Below are positions 34,625 through 47,296 of a DNA stretch of 64,000 bases, piece by piece. Source of the stretch: Pomacea canaliculata (taxonomy: Eukaryota; Mollusca; Gastropoda; Architaenioglossa; Ampullariidae); contig NC_037603.1 in NCBI RefSeq assembly GCF_003073045.1, positions 18,234,192 through 18,298,191 of the forward strand, given 5' to 3'. A model generated the notes under the pieces. That model worked only from the letters and a program-made list of their open reading frames with translations. It did not search any database and was not told the DNA's origin. Position numbers and translations under genes: made by a program. The stretch's first letter is position 1. Each line of letters begins with the position of its first letter.

Positions 34625-37600
34625 CTATTTTCCAATACGTTGAACTACCCACTCTTGCTGACACAAGGGACAGCGGTTGTTCTGTTTCACCCACAGTGAC
34701 ATGCAGCAGTTGTGGAAGGAATGGTTGCACTCTCCCCAGACCACTGTGACAACAAAATACTCTTTTCATTATTACAGCATTGACACAAACATTTGTTAAA
34801 AAAAAACTATCATCATAATTATTGAATTTGTGGATAGTTGCTCAAATACACTTTGTGTGAAAGGCTACAATACAGAAGGAAAACAATGGATGACAATATG
34901 TCAGGCATAATAAAGTGGATGCTTAAAGCAGTAAGTGGTTTGTAGTTTGTTTTCGTGGGGAAGTGCTTCCACTTTGAGGTGATTTCACACTGTGAGCGAG
35001 AGGGTGAAGGAAACTTCCAATAGCTGGCTCTGTGAACTAAGCGGTTAACAAATGATCATTAAAGATGTTTCTTCAAGAGGTGGGTTTTGATGTCAGACTT
35101 AAAAACATTGCATGCAGACACCTGTCAAAGAGAAAAGGTTTAAAAGAATGAAAAAGGAAGAAGGCTGGAAGAAGGAAAGAATTACTTTTGTTGTCGTCTT
35201 TGTTGCTGCTGGTTTTTTAAAAAAAAAATTATCTGGCATAAATCAACTAGTGAGTTTATGTGAATAGTAGATACTATTTATAAAGATAGGAAGGTGTGTG
35301 AACATGTATCGGTTTATTTTTAATATCTCAATACCTCTTAGAGGGTGACAGAATAAAGAATCATAAAACATGCAGTTCAATTTTACACTGACACACATTT
35401 ATCTTTTTTAAATGACATTTAGAAAATCTGTATCTATTCTGCAGTTAGAGAAACTTTATTATAAGTAGGATAGAGAAATTTCCACAATTCTCAACCTTTA
35501 GGAAATATTTTCAGCCATCACAAAACAACAGAAACTGCCTGTCAAGTTATCCACAATGCCAAATTCACTAAACCTTTTTAGTGAAGACAGAGTTGAATAT
35601 TATCACCAACAATCTTCCTGATGGTCATAGACTAGATCAGGGGTGGGCAATTAATTTGATGACAAACTGGATGTTCTAGAGGGCCGGATGAGAAACTGGG
35701 ATGGTTCTAGAGGCCGGACTAATATAGTTAACTCAGTTTTACCCAATACTGTATATATATATTTTACTGGTGGGCGGCCAGCGGGCGGGCCGGTCAGAGA
35801 CAGGAGGCGGGCCGGATCAGGCCCGCGGGCCGGCGTTTGCCCAGGTCTGGACTAGATGATGGGCAAGATAACCCAAGACAACAACACTGGTATCCAGTGG
35901 ACCTTCACCAAACAGCTAGAGGAGCTGGACTTTGCAGATGACATTAGTCTCCTATCTCATTGTCAATAACATGCACAAACCAAACTGAGTAACCTAGCAG
36001 AGGAAGCTGAGAAGACTGGCTTAAAGGTCAACAGAAATAAGACCAAAGTGATTAGAATCAACAACAAGCAGGAACTCCCAATCCATCTTCCTGGAAACAG
36101 ACCACTTCACGTATCTGGGGAGCATTGTCAACAAGGACGGTGGAGTGGACGATGACATCAAAATCCGCATCAAAAAGGGCAGGCATGCTTTCAACAGCCT
36201 ACGCCTTATCTGGAACTCCTGAGCATTATCCGTCAGCAGTAAGACCCACATCTTCAGCACCAATGTGAAGGCAGTCCTACTGTATGGTTCTGAAACCTGG
36301 AGAGAGACAAACACCATCAACAACAAGCTCCAGACCTTTACCAACCGATGCCTACGCCATATTCTGGGAATAAGATGGCCTGAAAAGATCTCCAACAGCA
36401 GCCTGTGGAAAAGAACCAACCAGAATGCCACTAACCAAGACATCAAAAAGTGCAAATGGGGCTGGATAGGACACACACTGCGCAAACCAGCTGACACCAT
36501 TGCCAAGCAGGCACTTGACTGGAATCCTCAGGGGAAGAGGAGAGTTGGGAGATCAAAGCAGACTTGGAAAAAGAACAGTAGAAAGTGAGGCAAAGGACAT
36601 CAGAACCACATGGGCCCAACGGAGAGGGGGCCCCAAACCGGGTCCGCTGGCGAGGTGTTGTTGTGGCCCTATGCTCCTTAAGGGAGCAACAACAATCTGT
36701 ATTACCCAGACAATTAACTTCATTTGTCTATCTGCCAATCTGTAAGTTATAGTATTAAGTTATAGCAAGCGGCTTCACAGGTGTGAACAAATTAGGAAGA
36801 ACATCTCTTCCTGGTTTCTTTGCTGTCTTTACAAGGAGTACCGCTGGCTGCAGATTGCAAGACATCCATTGTTGTTGGATGGAAAGAGCCATTTCAAAAT
36901 TCTGAGCTCTTTGATTTTGTCATGTACTTTAACTTGATAATCTTCAGAAAATGTATGAGTCCCAACTTTTAGCAATTACATTAGCTTGATTCAGCTTTAA
37001 TTCATTTTTAATTTCATCTTTGGGATCTTGTACTAAACAACCTAGCAAAAAAATGTATATTTAGGAGTTAGTTATTTCTTTAATGTCTGCTGCTTTTTTC
37101 CAACAATGTTTTATACATCATATGCAAAACTGAATTAAATGTTTGTACATTTGTTTTTATTTTTTTTAATATGTTCCTTACCAACGCAGTCATCCTGTTT
37201 GTTCTCGGACTGGCACCTCAGACATGCATCTGAAAACATGAGAAATTGTGGATTTTTTCTTTTTTGCTAAAGTGCTTTATTAATTTAGTATATAATTTAT
37301 TTACTAAATTATCTCTTAAGTACCAATGACACTAATACGGTAGTACTTTTTGTGTTCTAACATATTAAATAAAGAGAAATACTGTCACTATCAGATATGA
37401 CAGAAAAGAAGAAAAGTGTATAAACTGATAATTGTGATTATTATTACAAGCGTTTAATTTTACGGCACATAACGTACTGAACATAACGTGCTCGTTATTC
37501 ATAATAATCTCTGAACAACGAACTCACCCATAACTTGAACGCGACAGATGGCACATGTATCACATTCAACATCCCAACTCCACATTGCCACTAAATTCCA

Positions 37601-37681
37601 CTTTTTAAGCGTAAACATTTTGTCTGGTTTGCTTGTTCCTTCTTTGTCAACATCTCGATCTACTTCCATTTCATCGGCCAT
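34625..37681 (-). CDS. RBX1: RBX1 (ROC1), RING-H2 subunit of cullin-RING ubiquitin ligases
   Basis: RBX1 binds the cullin C-terminus and recruits the ubiquitin-loaded E2. Three minus-strand exons: 37528-37681 (start ATG 37679-37681), 37182-37229 and 34625-34743 (stop 34625-34627), all GT-AG, phases 1 and 1. They give 106 residues (human 108). The N-terminal tail MADEMEVDRDVDKEGTSKP is family-typical but variable, followed by FTLKKWNLVAMWSWDVECD, the strand inserted into cullins. The RING-H2 zinc ligands follow in order: CDTCAIC, CLRCQSENKQDDCV, WGECNHSFHNCC, NNRCPLCQQEW. The C-terminus is VVQRIGK. It is intact, with no missing ligand. Intron 2 is 2.4 kb and hosts a LINE fragment plus a hAT MITE. 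The gene converges with the scramblase and diverges from whatever starts to the right. Confidence 0.97.
35600..36695 (+). mobile_element. 5'-truncated LINE in RBX1 intron 2
   Basis: The plus strand encodes the reverse-transcriptase core and C-terminus of a non-LTR element: ILSPTIFLMVID before the MITE, then IQWTFTKQLEELDFADD (with the FADD catalytic box), VNRNKTKVIRINNKQ, FTYLGSIVNKDGG, VLLYGSETWRETN, NRCLRHILGIRWPEKISN, WIGHTLRKPADTIAKQALDW and the end VVVALCSLREQQQ. Stops and frame changes are present, so it is a fossil. It is antisense to RBX1. Its C-terminal family looks related to the LINE in the scramblase introns but is not the same copy. Confidence 0.93.
35638..35849. mobile_element. 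hAT-type MITE nested in the LINE
   Basis: 212 bases flanked by perfect 8-base target duplications GACTAGAT (35630-35637 and 35850-35857). Ends are CAGGGGTGGGCAA and, inverted, CAGACCTGGGCAA. The inside is GC-rich (gggccgg repeats) and has no transposase. 8-base duplications and CAG-type ends mark hAT. It splits the LINE codons IFLMVID and MMGKITQDN, so it came later than the LINE. Confidence 0.93.
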
Positions 37682-37850
37682 TTTGTTTTCCTTCTGAGGA
37701 CTGCAAACGAGAGTAGAGTCCCTTGACAAAGGGAGACAATGTTCACGCGCCCAAAATCAAAAGTGTTTGGGGCTGATTGTGACTCAATCTGTCATCCAAC
37801 CGTCAAATAATAGCTATGACAAAGAAATACACGCATCTTTGTGGACGGTA
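37682..37850 (+). promoter_or_regulatory. RBX1 promoter region, perhaps bidirectional
   Basis: Immediately upstream of RBX1. On the plus strand a stretch with ATG at 37816 (MTKKYTHLCG) runs to a good donor, GGACG then gtaagt, at 37847/37848. This could be a first exon of a rightward gene sharing the RBX1 promoter. No partner exon was recognised downstream, so the assignment is weak. Confidence 0.35.
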
Positions 37851-38306
37851 AGTAGCCATTCCTAAAATTTATACATGTGTATCGTTGATAATAAATCTCT
37901 GACCCAAACATACTCGAAATACGAGCATATTAAAGTTTTAGCAGTTGTGCGGCAGCCATCATAGCCTGATAGTAGATAAGGATCAAGTTTGTTTTGAGGA
38001 TAGAATCAGTGGTGACGAATATTTTTAGCCATTTACGCGATTACTAATGTTTTTAATTATAAATACAACTGAACTATTACACAGTAACTTTGTTTATTTA
38101 ATCTTGTTCCCACTTGAAATTCGGCAGTGTACACAAGTGTTGCAAATATAAAGAGCTATTTTGATATTCATTTAGCATCAGACTTTTTTTTCAAAACCAT
38201 TTAAAAATATTCATGTAGTTTATCTGCAGATTCTGGCATTGTAAACAAGGAAAAGGATTTTTTTTTTATTGTGCTGTAGAAGGGTCTCAAATCTTATGCT
38301 CTAGAA

Positions 38307-38530
38307 CAGTGGTTCTCAAAGTGTGGTCCGCGGACCACTAGTCAATCTAGAACAGTGGTTCTTAACCGGGGTTCTATCGGGTTCGGTGAGTCGGTCTCAG
38401 GGGTTCGGCGGAGCCTCTGCCAAGGAGGTCAAGACACACCCGCAATTCCTGATGACACTAAAGAAGGGTTCGGTGAATGTGCATATGAAACTTGTGGGTT
38501 CGGTACCTCAAACAAGGTTAAGAACCACTG
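38307..38530. mobile_element. hAT-type MITE with internally repeated left end
   Basis: Flanked by perfect 8-base CTCTAGAA (38299-38306 and 38531-38538). The right end ggttaagaaccactg is the exact inverse of cagtggttcttaacc, which lies 46 bases inside the left end at 38353. The outer left end reads cagtggttctcaaagtgtgg. The motif tctagaacagtggttct occurs twice at the left, so the terminus was duplicated or two related elements are joined. No transposase. Confidence 0.9.
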
Positions 38531-38539
38531 CTCTAGAAT

Positions 38540-41500
38540 GTACTTAATGACAAATATTGCCAGCATTTTTCCGTGTGATTGCAGTGCCATGGTATTTAAT
38601 TTAGTGTTTATAAGTAGTTATAATAACAGTTGACTAGGAATTCATGCAATAAGATTTTTTGGAGCTGAGAATTTTCTATTTGCATGCCATTTGAGAGCAC
38701 AGGGTACCGATCCTCACTGAACAGTCTTTTTGGCAGATGTATCAATGAATTTGAGTTTGTATTTCATCTTCTGCTGCTTTCAAAAATTTTTTGATGGACT
38801 GAGCTGCGTGCTTGGCATACCTCTGACTGGTGCTGTGTTTAGGTAATGGCTAAGGGTCACTTGATAGTTGTAAGCTGTAGCCAGTGTGTTAAGGGTCCTC
38901 TGCTGTGGCCAAAGGTTAGTTTAATTCTGGCTTTGCATTGCCAAGTTTTCTCTGGCACAGCTGGTAAAATCCCTTTTTTCTCTCCCACTGTCACTCTATC
39001 TGTGTGTGTGTCTCTCTCAACATACTGTGCTGATGTCTCTTATCATGAAGGAAGTTGTACAGATTGTATGTATCAATTGCATTTGGAACATTTGAAAAAA
39101 AATTGCACCTGTGTTAAGTTAAAGCCTCTATGGCCTGTCGCTGATTCTTTACATACAACTGTAATTTCTGGTCTTTTGACCAGACGTACACCAGTTCTTA
39201 TTTAAATTTGCTAATGGTGTTTTCACTAGGTCTAATAGCAATAGGAGGACTATAACTACTGATCTCGCCTCTATTTTATTTATGAAAGTGTAGAACCAAG
39301 GATTCACATATACACACTGTTCTATCTTTCAACTACTCTGTGTATGCTATGATATAGAAGCATTTTGCATTGACGTACTTCCAGTTTTAGTGATGTAGTT
39401 AATGGGGCACTATAAAGACATTGCTAACTTTATAAAGATCCTATGTGTTTTTATGCTTCTGTTGTGTTTCGCTTTAGACCTTGTGTAAGTTGAATTGGAA
39501 TTCTAGTACGTTGTAGTCTACTCATGTGCAAGATTTTGTTTTCTTTTTATGGGATATCACAAAGCTTTGCAGAATTTTGTCTTATTATGGCTTATGAATG
39601 TAATATGAGGCATTTGATATGCTGTCATCTGAAAGCATCTGGCGACGAAAATTCATTATTAAGCTTAGTTACTTTGTATCATTTATGAAAAACGTGACAG
39701 TAGAATGCTGGACGTGCATCGCGCAAAAGACCCCTTGTGTTCACGACAGTGTCACCGGGCCACCATGCCGCGTCCATCAATGAGCAGGCTAAAGTAGAAC
39801 TAAAAGGTTAACTGTCGACGCAGATTCTTATCAAATTCGTGATGGTACCTGTTGTAACTATGACATGTCGGCTTCGAGCGTCATGGGGTGACCTGTCAAG
39901 ATAACCTGTTGTCCTCCTCCATCCCCGTGTACCAGCTGACCCAGCCGCACTCTGCTCCCCATCCACCCAACCACCACCAGACTTTTCCTCGCGCTGTCAC
40001 TTTGCGTTTGCCTGTCGTGCGAAATGGGGATGGGTTGGTTACTCGAGCGTTACTTGATTGCGTGAAGATCGGGCTGCCTCGTTCTTAAAAAGGAACCGCT
40101 CGTACCAAGCACCTGTCAACTCTGTGACATTTAGATTTTCTCCCCTTCATGATAGCTTGTGTATTCAATTTAAATCTGGATTACATGTATCTCCTTCTCC
40201 CCTTTCTTTATAACCGCCCGTAAATTTTTAGAAGGGGTGTGCACTTCAAAGGTTAAAGCCTGGCGTGGTCTTGTTAAGGGCCCGCGACTGACGATCGTAA
40301 GGTTAGTGACGTAGGAGGAGGGCTGAGGTGACTGCCCACCTTCACTGACAATCCTCAACATCGTTAGTTGTTTTGTTTTTTTTCCCCCGCTCTCTTCTCT
40401 GTGGTTTGACAGGAAGGTATGGTGTAGCAACTATGGAACGAAGTGTCTCCGATACCATCATCATCCCCGGGTTTTATTTATTTGACCGCAAACAGTTTAT
40501 TAAAATATCGCACTGTTTAATAATATAGAAAAAGTTTACAAAGACAGTTCGACATACATCAAGCTTTATCACAACATGTCCGAGAAAGATCAGACCTGCA
40601 GCTCTTGTGGAGCTTGTTTGAAAGCTGGGCTGTGGGTAATAAGGTTTGCTTCGCAGTTTTCCCACACATTGTCGCAAGCACGCCATTTCATGGTCTCAAA
40701 TAGTACGACAGTAGCAGAACTTTCGTCCTGTTGACTATTTTGGCCTCCTGAAGAACAATTATTCTAAGCGATTAGATCACCAGTGGCTGGAGACCTTCCC
40801 TGCAAGCTATTATTAGTTCTTTCGCCGAAATTTTCTCATCCATTGTAATGTAGCAAAAATAGAAGCAACAGTGTATGGACTGTACGACAGTAGCAGAACG
40901 TCGTCCTGTTGACTATTTTGGTCTCCTGAAGAGCAGTTCTTTCAAACGATTAGAGCCCTCACCCTCGGGTAATTTTTAGGGTGGCCATATGCATCGACAG
41001 GCTATAAACTAAGCGGAGAATAATCTAGTCGTGACCCGCGTTGATGACCCCCGAGAAAGTTTTATCAGCTGCGTGCGTAAAAAGCTGACGAAAGTCGTGT
41101 TCCTTGATGAAACCGTTGTGATGCTGGCCGCACTCGACAAAGTCATCGGGTATGTTTACATACGGTTTGTCTGACGTCTTACCCTAGAAGCGCTTTTTAT
41201 CAGCAGATATGACGAAATACCTACATGGTGGCGAGGGGCTAAGCACATCTGCCGTGGGGCGCAATCCATTGTATTTTACTTTTAGCCTTTCTCTTTCAGA
41301 AATGGACATACTTTATGTGGAAATGTGGAGTGCGCTTGCTTCACGGTCTCTTTGAATGGGGGACAACTGGAATGAGCGGTGACTATGTAAATACAATAAC
41401 CATTTATCATTAGACCTACCAGTAGTGCAAGGAGATAAACATGTACAGAAGAGTTACAGGATAAAACACAAATACCATCAGTTATAGAAAGAAAGGAAAA

Positions 41501-41990
41501 AGAACAAAGCATATTTCCCATTTTTGCGATACATAGATCTGGTTGCGCTTATGTTCAACGGGCTTACATAATACCATTCAGGAATATCTGTTCCTGAATC
41601 CAGTTGGGCATTATTTATCAGGGATTTCAACTGATGAACGTTCACTCCAATAACTTAAGGCAGACATTTGTAGGATATATTGCCTGTAAGTGCGTGCATA
41701 GAAGGGCGACTGAATGAAGTGATACCAAAGGAAGAAGTTGTGGCGGGGGTGAAGCAGTGCATAAAAAGAGGAAGTTGAATTATTTTTTGAACTTGCTCGG
41801 AGCGAAAATAAAAGAAACAGTTGACTCCGTCACATTTAATCCCCGTAATCAGAGGGCACGGCCGAGTAACGCGACCGAGCAGTTTGCTAGGTGATAGCAT
41901 GAAAGAAAGATCAGGTAGGTCTTGTGCGAGATTCATGAACGCAGGCATGGCAACGACAGTCTGCAATGAAAGTCGAGTCCGTCCAATTAT
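38540..41990. other. Intergenic stretch without recognised gene
   Basis: I see short, unremarkable frames only. Bases 40703-40780 and 40882-40957 are a local direct repeat (gtacgacagtagcagaac, cctgttgactattttgg). From about 39.7 kb CpG becomes more frequent. Confidence 0.4.
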
Positions 41991-42000
41991 CTATTAAAGG

Positions 42001-42175
42001 CAGGGCTTCTGCTTACGCAAAAAATTGCGCACAGTACGCATTAAAAGTACGGAGGACCCCTTCAATTTTCGTCAATGGGGTCCCATTCATATTTGGGCGA
42101 AGAACAGGGACCCCTTAAAAATCTGAAGAAGGGGTCCCTGGGACCCCAAAGAATTTAGCCTTAGCAGAAGCCCTG
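42001..42175. mobile_element. hAT-type MITE, 175 bp
   Basis: Perfect 8-base duplications ATTAAAGG at 41993-42000 and 42176-42183. The inverted ends share cagggcttctgct. The inside carries ggggtccc/gggacccc palindromic stretches and has no coding capacity. Flanks and ends show it is a nonautonomous hAT element. Confidence 0.93.
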
Positions 42176-42189
42176 ATTAAAGGGGTTTC

Positions 42190-44600
42190 AAAAGTTACAA
42201 TTTATCAGTATGATCCATGTGAACACACGCAACTGCTGTGGTTTGCAGCAGCGCTTAAAATCCTGAACTGTGATGAGGGTGTTCAGAGTCTCATTCGCGG
42301 CTCTATGGATGTCGTCTGCTATACCGAAATGCGGCCTTCCGAACATGTTTTAATCTTGGGGAGCTCAATAAAAACTCCGCGAGCCAAGCCGATCCTATAG
42401 GGTGGATGTTGAAGGATGGAATGTTTTTTGACGATCACATTTTTCTTATATCCAGCGAAGCGTGAGGCTCCTAACTCGCTTGCGTCGTTCCTATAACGAA
42501 GCGACTCGTATTGAGAAGGTGATGACCACAAGAATATATGCGGTCTGCAGCCTTGCCATTGGGTGGAATCTTTGCTAAGTAAGTAAAATGGTGCTTAGAA
42601 AATTTATTGTGACGTTTATGTAGAAGCTCAACTGGCAATCTTTGGTGCAGTGGCCTAACTTAGACAGAAATATTGCCCCATCTCTTGTAAGAGTATCACA
42701 CTATCGATACATGTATATATACTTATGTTTATACATTTAGAGGCCTTTTTTTTTATTCATTCTCCATTGAAAGGGAAAATTTCAAGTGCTAAAGATATTA
42801 AGAGCTTGGTGCGATCTCAGGTAATTACCTTTCGTTCACCTTGCTTCTTGATTACTGCAGCGTTGCTTATTCTGTATAGATAGGGGCAGGTGGACAGCTG
42901 ACCTTCAAAAGTGACTGCTTGGCTAAAAAGACAATAAAAATCTTCGCTCTGAAAGACAGAACTCATTGTGGTAAGCTTCGAATCGCTTCGCTATGCTCCG
43001 GTAATGTTATGCTTACTGCTTACTAATGAAAAGTTGTAATCTTTACAGACACGTGAAATGGACGTGTTTACAGAAAGCGGATGTATTAACAAAGCAGCTA
43101 CTTGTTCTTTCGTGTTTGGTTTTATGTCAGGGAGACAAACCGCGAGAAATCCCTCCCACCCAGCCAACCACCAGCACCAAGTCGCGGAAACTAAGAGATA
43201 CCGCCCTGTGTTGTGTTGCAGTCGCCTGACCCCCGCTGCATCATAACATCTTGTTATTCAGCGAGACAACACTCTTTTTCCACACAAACATTTCCCTCCC
43301 TGGGGTCAGGGCGGGCGGGCTTCTGCCGCAGATTTGCTTGCTCGTGTCAGTCTGTCTGCATAAAGAAGGTCCTCTGACGTGCTAACCTTCGAATGTCTTT
43401 GGATTGGGGTTAGCTTGTCTGTTGGCGGGTCGTCTAACGCTTGTTGTGAGCTTGCGCGTGAAGATGGATTGATGCGACGTTTTATCATTGAGTGAACTGC
43501 ACGTGGTGCATTTTTATTGTTACTTTTTTTTCAGGCTTGTTTGTGGACTTGAACGTCTACAAGACTGAATTATTTTTCCTCCTCCTCCTCCTCCTCTCCC
43601 CTTTTCTCAAATGACGGGCTAGGTTTAGTACAGGGTGCGATTACAAGTCTTAACCTTTTTTTCATTCTCGAGATAGAGACCTACAAACATCAAGAAAAGA
43701 GAAAAACCCCTACAGCCAATAAGAGAGTAGGCACTACAAGTTAGATATAACAACAGTCCTTATATTACATCTGGTTTTATCTAGAAGCTACTTACCGCGC
43801 ACAGCACGCGCGCTTGCAGTGGAATCGATCTGTTGAGCACGTTTGAAAAAAAAGTTTGTTGACTTTCATGGCTGCTAAGAGTTGGTGACGTTTGGTCTTG
43901 TGTACGGAGGCAAGAGGGAGAGGTGCTCGAATGATTTTAGAGTGGGGAATGTTTGCGCTTTTGGTAAACTTCTAAAGCACACTATGTTTTAAATGTGTGT
44001 GTGTCCACGCGAGTGCATGCATTCGAGAAAGAGAATTATATCTTCTTCCTGATGCATTTATGTACAAGTCAAATCTTTTTGAACGACATAAAAGTGTCAG
44101 GAAAAAGCAGCTTAAAAAGAAAAAAAAAAGAGTTTGAAATAACAAGCCTAGAAATTGCCTTTTATTATGCTGCACGTCTCAACCCTTTACAGGGACTTTT
44201 TTGGTTGTCTAAATCATTCTATTATGCAGATTGGCTCTTATGGAGTTAAGTAGTCCCATCAGGACAATGAGCTTTTTCTTCAGAAATATTCAGAAAGTTT
44301 TTATGTGACTGCTCCTGAGAAGTCAAAGAAGATGAGAGAAGCTAAGTACACTAATGGAGTGATTTGAAAAAAAAATTGAAGGCTACTTTCTGAGAAAAAG
44401 AACATGCAGATTACGCAAATGTACTAGAGACGGACACAGACGAGTTAAGTTCAGCTTTTTCGGTATTATCTGATTTGTTGTCATTTGCCTTCAACTTATT
44501 TGTAGACGTCCATGTTTTGACTGAATGGAAGTTTTGTTGAGTGAGGTGTGAAGGAGTAGTCGAGGCCATCTATATCATGTGATGTTTCATGCTCCACCAA
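42190..44600. other. Intergenic stretch, partly CpG-rich, no recognised gene
   Basis: No convincing exon was found. A CCTCCTC microsatellite lies at about 43577-43595. The 43000-43500 part is more GC-rich than its surroundings and may be regulatory. Confidence 0.35.
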
Positions 44601-44601
44601 G

Positions 44602-44768
44602 TGTCGGGCGGTGCTGTTGTGGTTAGCGCCTGTTACAGACACATTGGAGATTGGCTGACTTGGATTCAGATCTCGTCTCGGGCAACACTGTTCTTTCTCT
44701 GCATATGACATCTGTTTACATGGCTGGTTGTTTTGCAGTGATATAGTCTTAGTTGCTGACTTAGTTAC
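44602..44768 (+). mobile_element. tRNA-derived SINE, copy 1
   Basis: Shares ggttagcgcctgt, the B-box-like ggattcagatctcgtctcgg, ttctttctctgcat, catctgtttacatggctgg and a tail with the SINE at 53652. The order A box, B box, then an unrelated body is the SINE layout. Confidence 0.75.
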
Positions 44769-44769
44769 A

Positions 44770-47189
44770 CGCCAATGTCACTAGGCAATAAAAGACGCAG
44801 ATGTTTGAATAACAGTGGCATCTACACCGTGACACCAAGTGATAGGGGGTCGACAGTAAAAGAAAAGGGCATCAAGACGGACCTGTGAGGTATTCCTGTA
44901 CTTAAAAATATTAGACTATGTGTAAAGCTAGATGTAATAGAGTACGGTCTACTAGAAATTACTGGAACATTTCATCACCAGATAGCATAACAGGATATTT
45001 GAGCTGAGGATTTGACTTTCTCTTTTACCTACCAGACTGGTGCCCAAAATTTGTTTGCATGCATCTTCACTTCCATTTACATGGGAAGTTTGGCCGTTCC
45101 AGCTTTCCACAAAACTAGTAGAAAACCCTAACCCTTTTGTAAGGGAAGTAGGGGAATGTTAAAGTGCCAGGCGGCATCACACCGATGAACCTCTGCCATC
45201 TGTAAGCGCATTGAGCCCACTTTATAGTAGGAAAGTGCGTTCGCTGTTATTATGTTTGAAAATCGTTTAATTTTAATCGTCAAGTAGAAGCCAACGCAAA
45301 ATCAGTTTACGCCGTCCTGGGTTGATATACAGGTTTTATAAACAACGTCGATGTTGTTTTACCCATGCCACCCGTTCGCCCATTTCTTCGTGTCAATGTC
45401 TGTGGGTCTCTTTCTGCGATCCAGTTTCAGATATAAATGCGGGCAAAATGCTAAAAATAGTTCTGATCCACTGTCCCAGCTTTATACTTGTGCCCAAAAT
45501 GTAAATGCGAGCAAAAAAAGTGGCGTACAACTGTACTAACTTTAGGCCTGTGCTTCCATAAACGTGCAGGAAGCCTTTGATCGGCGTGTCTAGTTACAGA
45601 TGAGTCGTTTTACTTACAGTCTCTTTTCTGTTTCTGACTTCTCATCTTGCTCTCATTCCCCCTCCCCACTCACGCACGCACGCATTGTGTGTGTGTGGCA
45701 GTAGTAGTATTACAGTATAATTGCTTTCATAGTGTCACTGTTGTCTTGGGTTTAAAATATTTTACATATAAGTGTGGTATGTGTGGATGCGCGCGTGTGT
45801 AGTATTACAGCTGTCCACGTGTCACCGTGCCCGCGAGTCGAATTTTGTATTTTACATGTTAATTCATTTCAACTTTCAGTTCATCGCTCTTTAATTGACA
45901 CGCGACGATGGGACAACGAGACATCGAGCATTTTCTTCACACTGTTGTTAAACAGTGGACACTTTGTTTTCTTGTCTCGTCGCGCACCAATTCCAAGACT
46001 TCCAATAAGACTTTAAAGGCAGTTGTTGTTCTCCTTCACCCATTTTTTTGTCAGGTGCCGAAGATAGATGTTGGACCACACGGCGCACTCTAATTAACCA
46101 CAACACCATGCTGTGACAAGGCAGTTTTAACCGAAGGAATGTGTAGACCAGTGTATTGGCAAACTTAGCTCATCATGTTTAAAGTTTCAATGTCCCGGAC
46201 GTTCCCCCTTACAACCATTAGTTTCTTATTACCTCCACACACAACTTTGACGAACTGGGTCAAACGTTCGACATTTGCCCTGTTGAGTAGATGTCATAGC
46301 CGCTTACATTCTTGTACATTGTGTTTGTCAGATTCTAGTGTATGCCCTTCAAACTTTCCCAAACATTGTCGCACGTTCCTCAGCATACTTCAGGTTAAGA
46401 AGGTTTGAAAGGACAGAGCAAGTCAAATCACAAGTTGGGAAGTTTACTTTCCAAATCATTGGGCTCAAAATTTCTTCTCGCATGTAAAATACTGGTCTGA
46501 GGAGGTTCAAGTAGGCCGCCTTATGATGTTTTCAAGAGATGTCATGAACCGACAGGAGGACATTAGCTGGTAAGGAAAGTGGAGTAGGTCGTCTAATTTG
46601 TGGCATCCTAGATTAGGAGATCATGCTGAAGTTAATGTTACGAATTGCAGCACGGGGTTCTTTCTTGAAATTTGGTACATTCACATGCACACACATACAA
46701 CATGAACAAACATGCCAGCATTCTTTAACCAGTCATTAATTAACCAGGTGGAATAAGAGGAATACCACGCCCCACTTGACTAGTGAGCAGTCCCTAATCA
46801 CGCCTCACGTGACGAGCGGGGTCATGCGCATCCGTTATCCAGACCCCTGTAGTAAACAATGCTCACATCTGAGCTGTCCACGCTTGGTTGATGATTGGTT
46901 ATTTACTAGGAAAGTGTTTCAACTTTAGGTAAATTCGCACTATGGGGGATGAGGAAGGTAGGGGAATCGGAGGCGGAATTATTTTTTCCACACTCAATAG
47001 GGTCGTAGGAATTTCAGCGAAAGTGCACGAAACATGTGCCCTGAAAGGTCAGTAATCTTTCTTCTCTGAAATCTGTATAATTATAAAAATCGGATCAAAG
47101 CTGCGGCATTAAGTATGTAGATACGAGAAACTTTTAAGCATACTTTTTATGTATATATTACTAAAGTGCGAGATTCATTGAGCCTCTTG
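44770..47189. other. Intergenic stretch without recognised gene
   Basis: No exon, RNA gene or transposon is recognised. GT-rich simple sequence occurs near 45685-45700 and 45775-45800. Confidence 0.35.
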
Positions 47190-47296
47190 AGCGGTCCGGT
47201 GGCGCAACGGTTAGCGCTGTTAGCGCCTGTCACAATACAGTGAAGGTTGGCGCTCTCCGTATTACGTGATATTTCCCTTTGCTGGTTGTTGCTTGG
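47190..47296 (+). mobile_element. tRNA-derived SINE, copy 2 (shorter)
   Basis: Starts gcggtccggtggcgcaacgg then ttagcgcctgtcacaatacagtgaaggttgg in two parts, matching copy 3, but diverges after the gctctccgtatta part. The B box is degraded, so this copy is partial. Confidence 0.7.

Noticed and set aside
44602-44690. A tRNA gene
   Set aside because: The A-box- and B-box-like parts are present but no cloverleaf with matched acceptor stem can be drawn, and the body is shared with two other copies, so it is a SINE head.
45120-45140. Interstitial telomere repeat (aaaccctaaccctt)
   Set aside because: Fewer than three units and no structural change nearby; expected by chance in AT-rich DNA.
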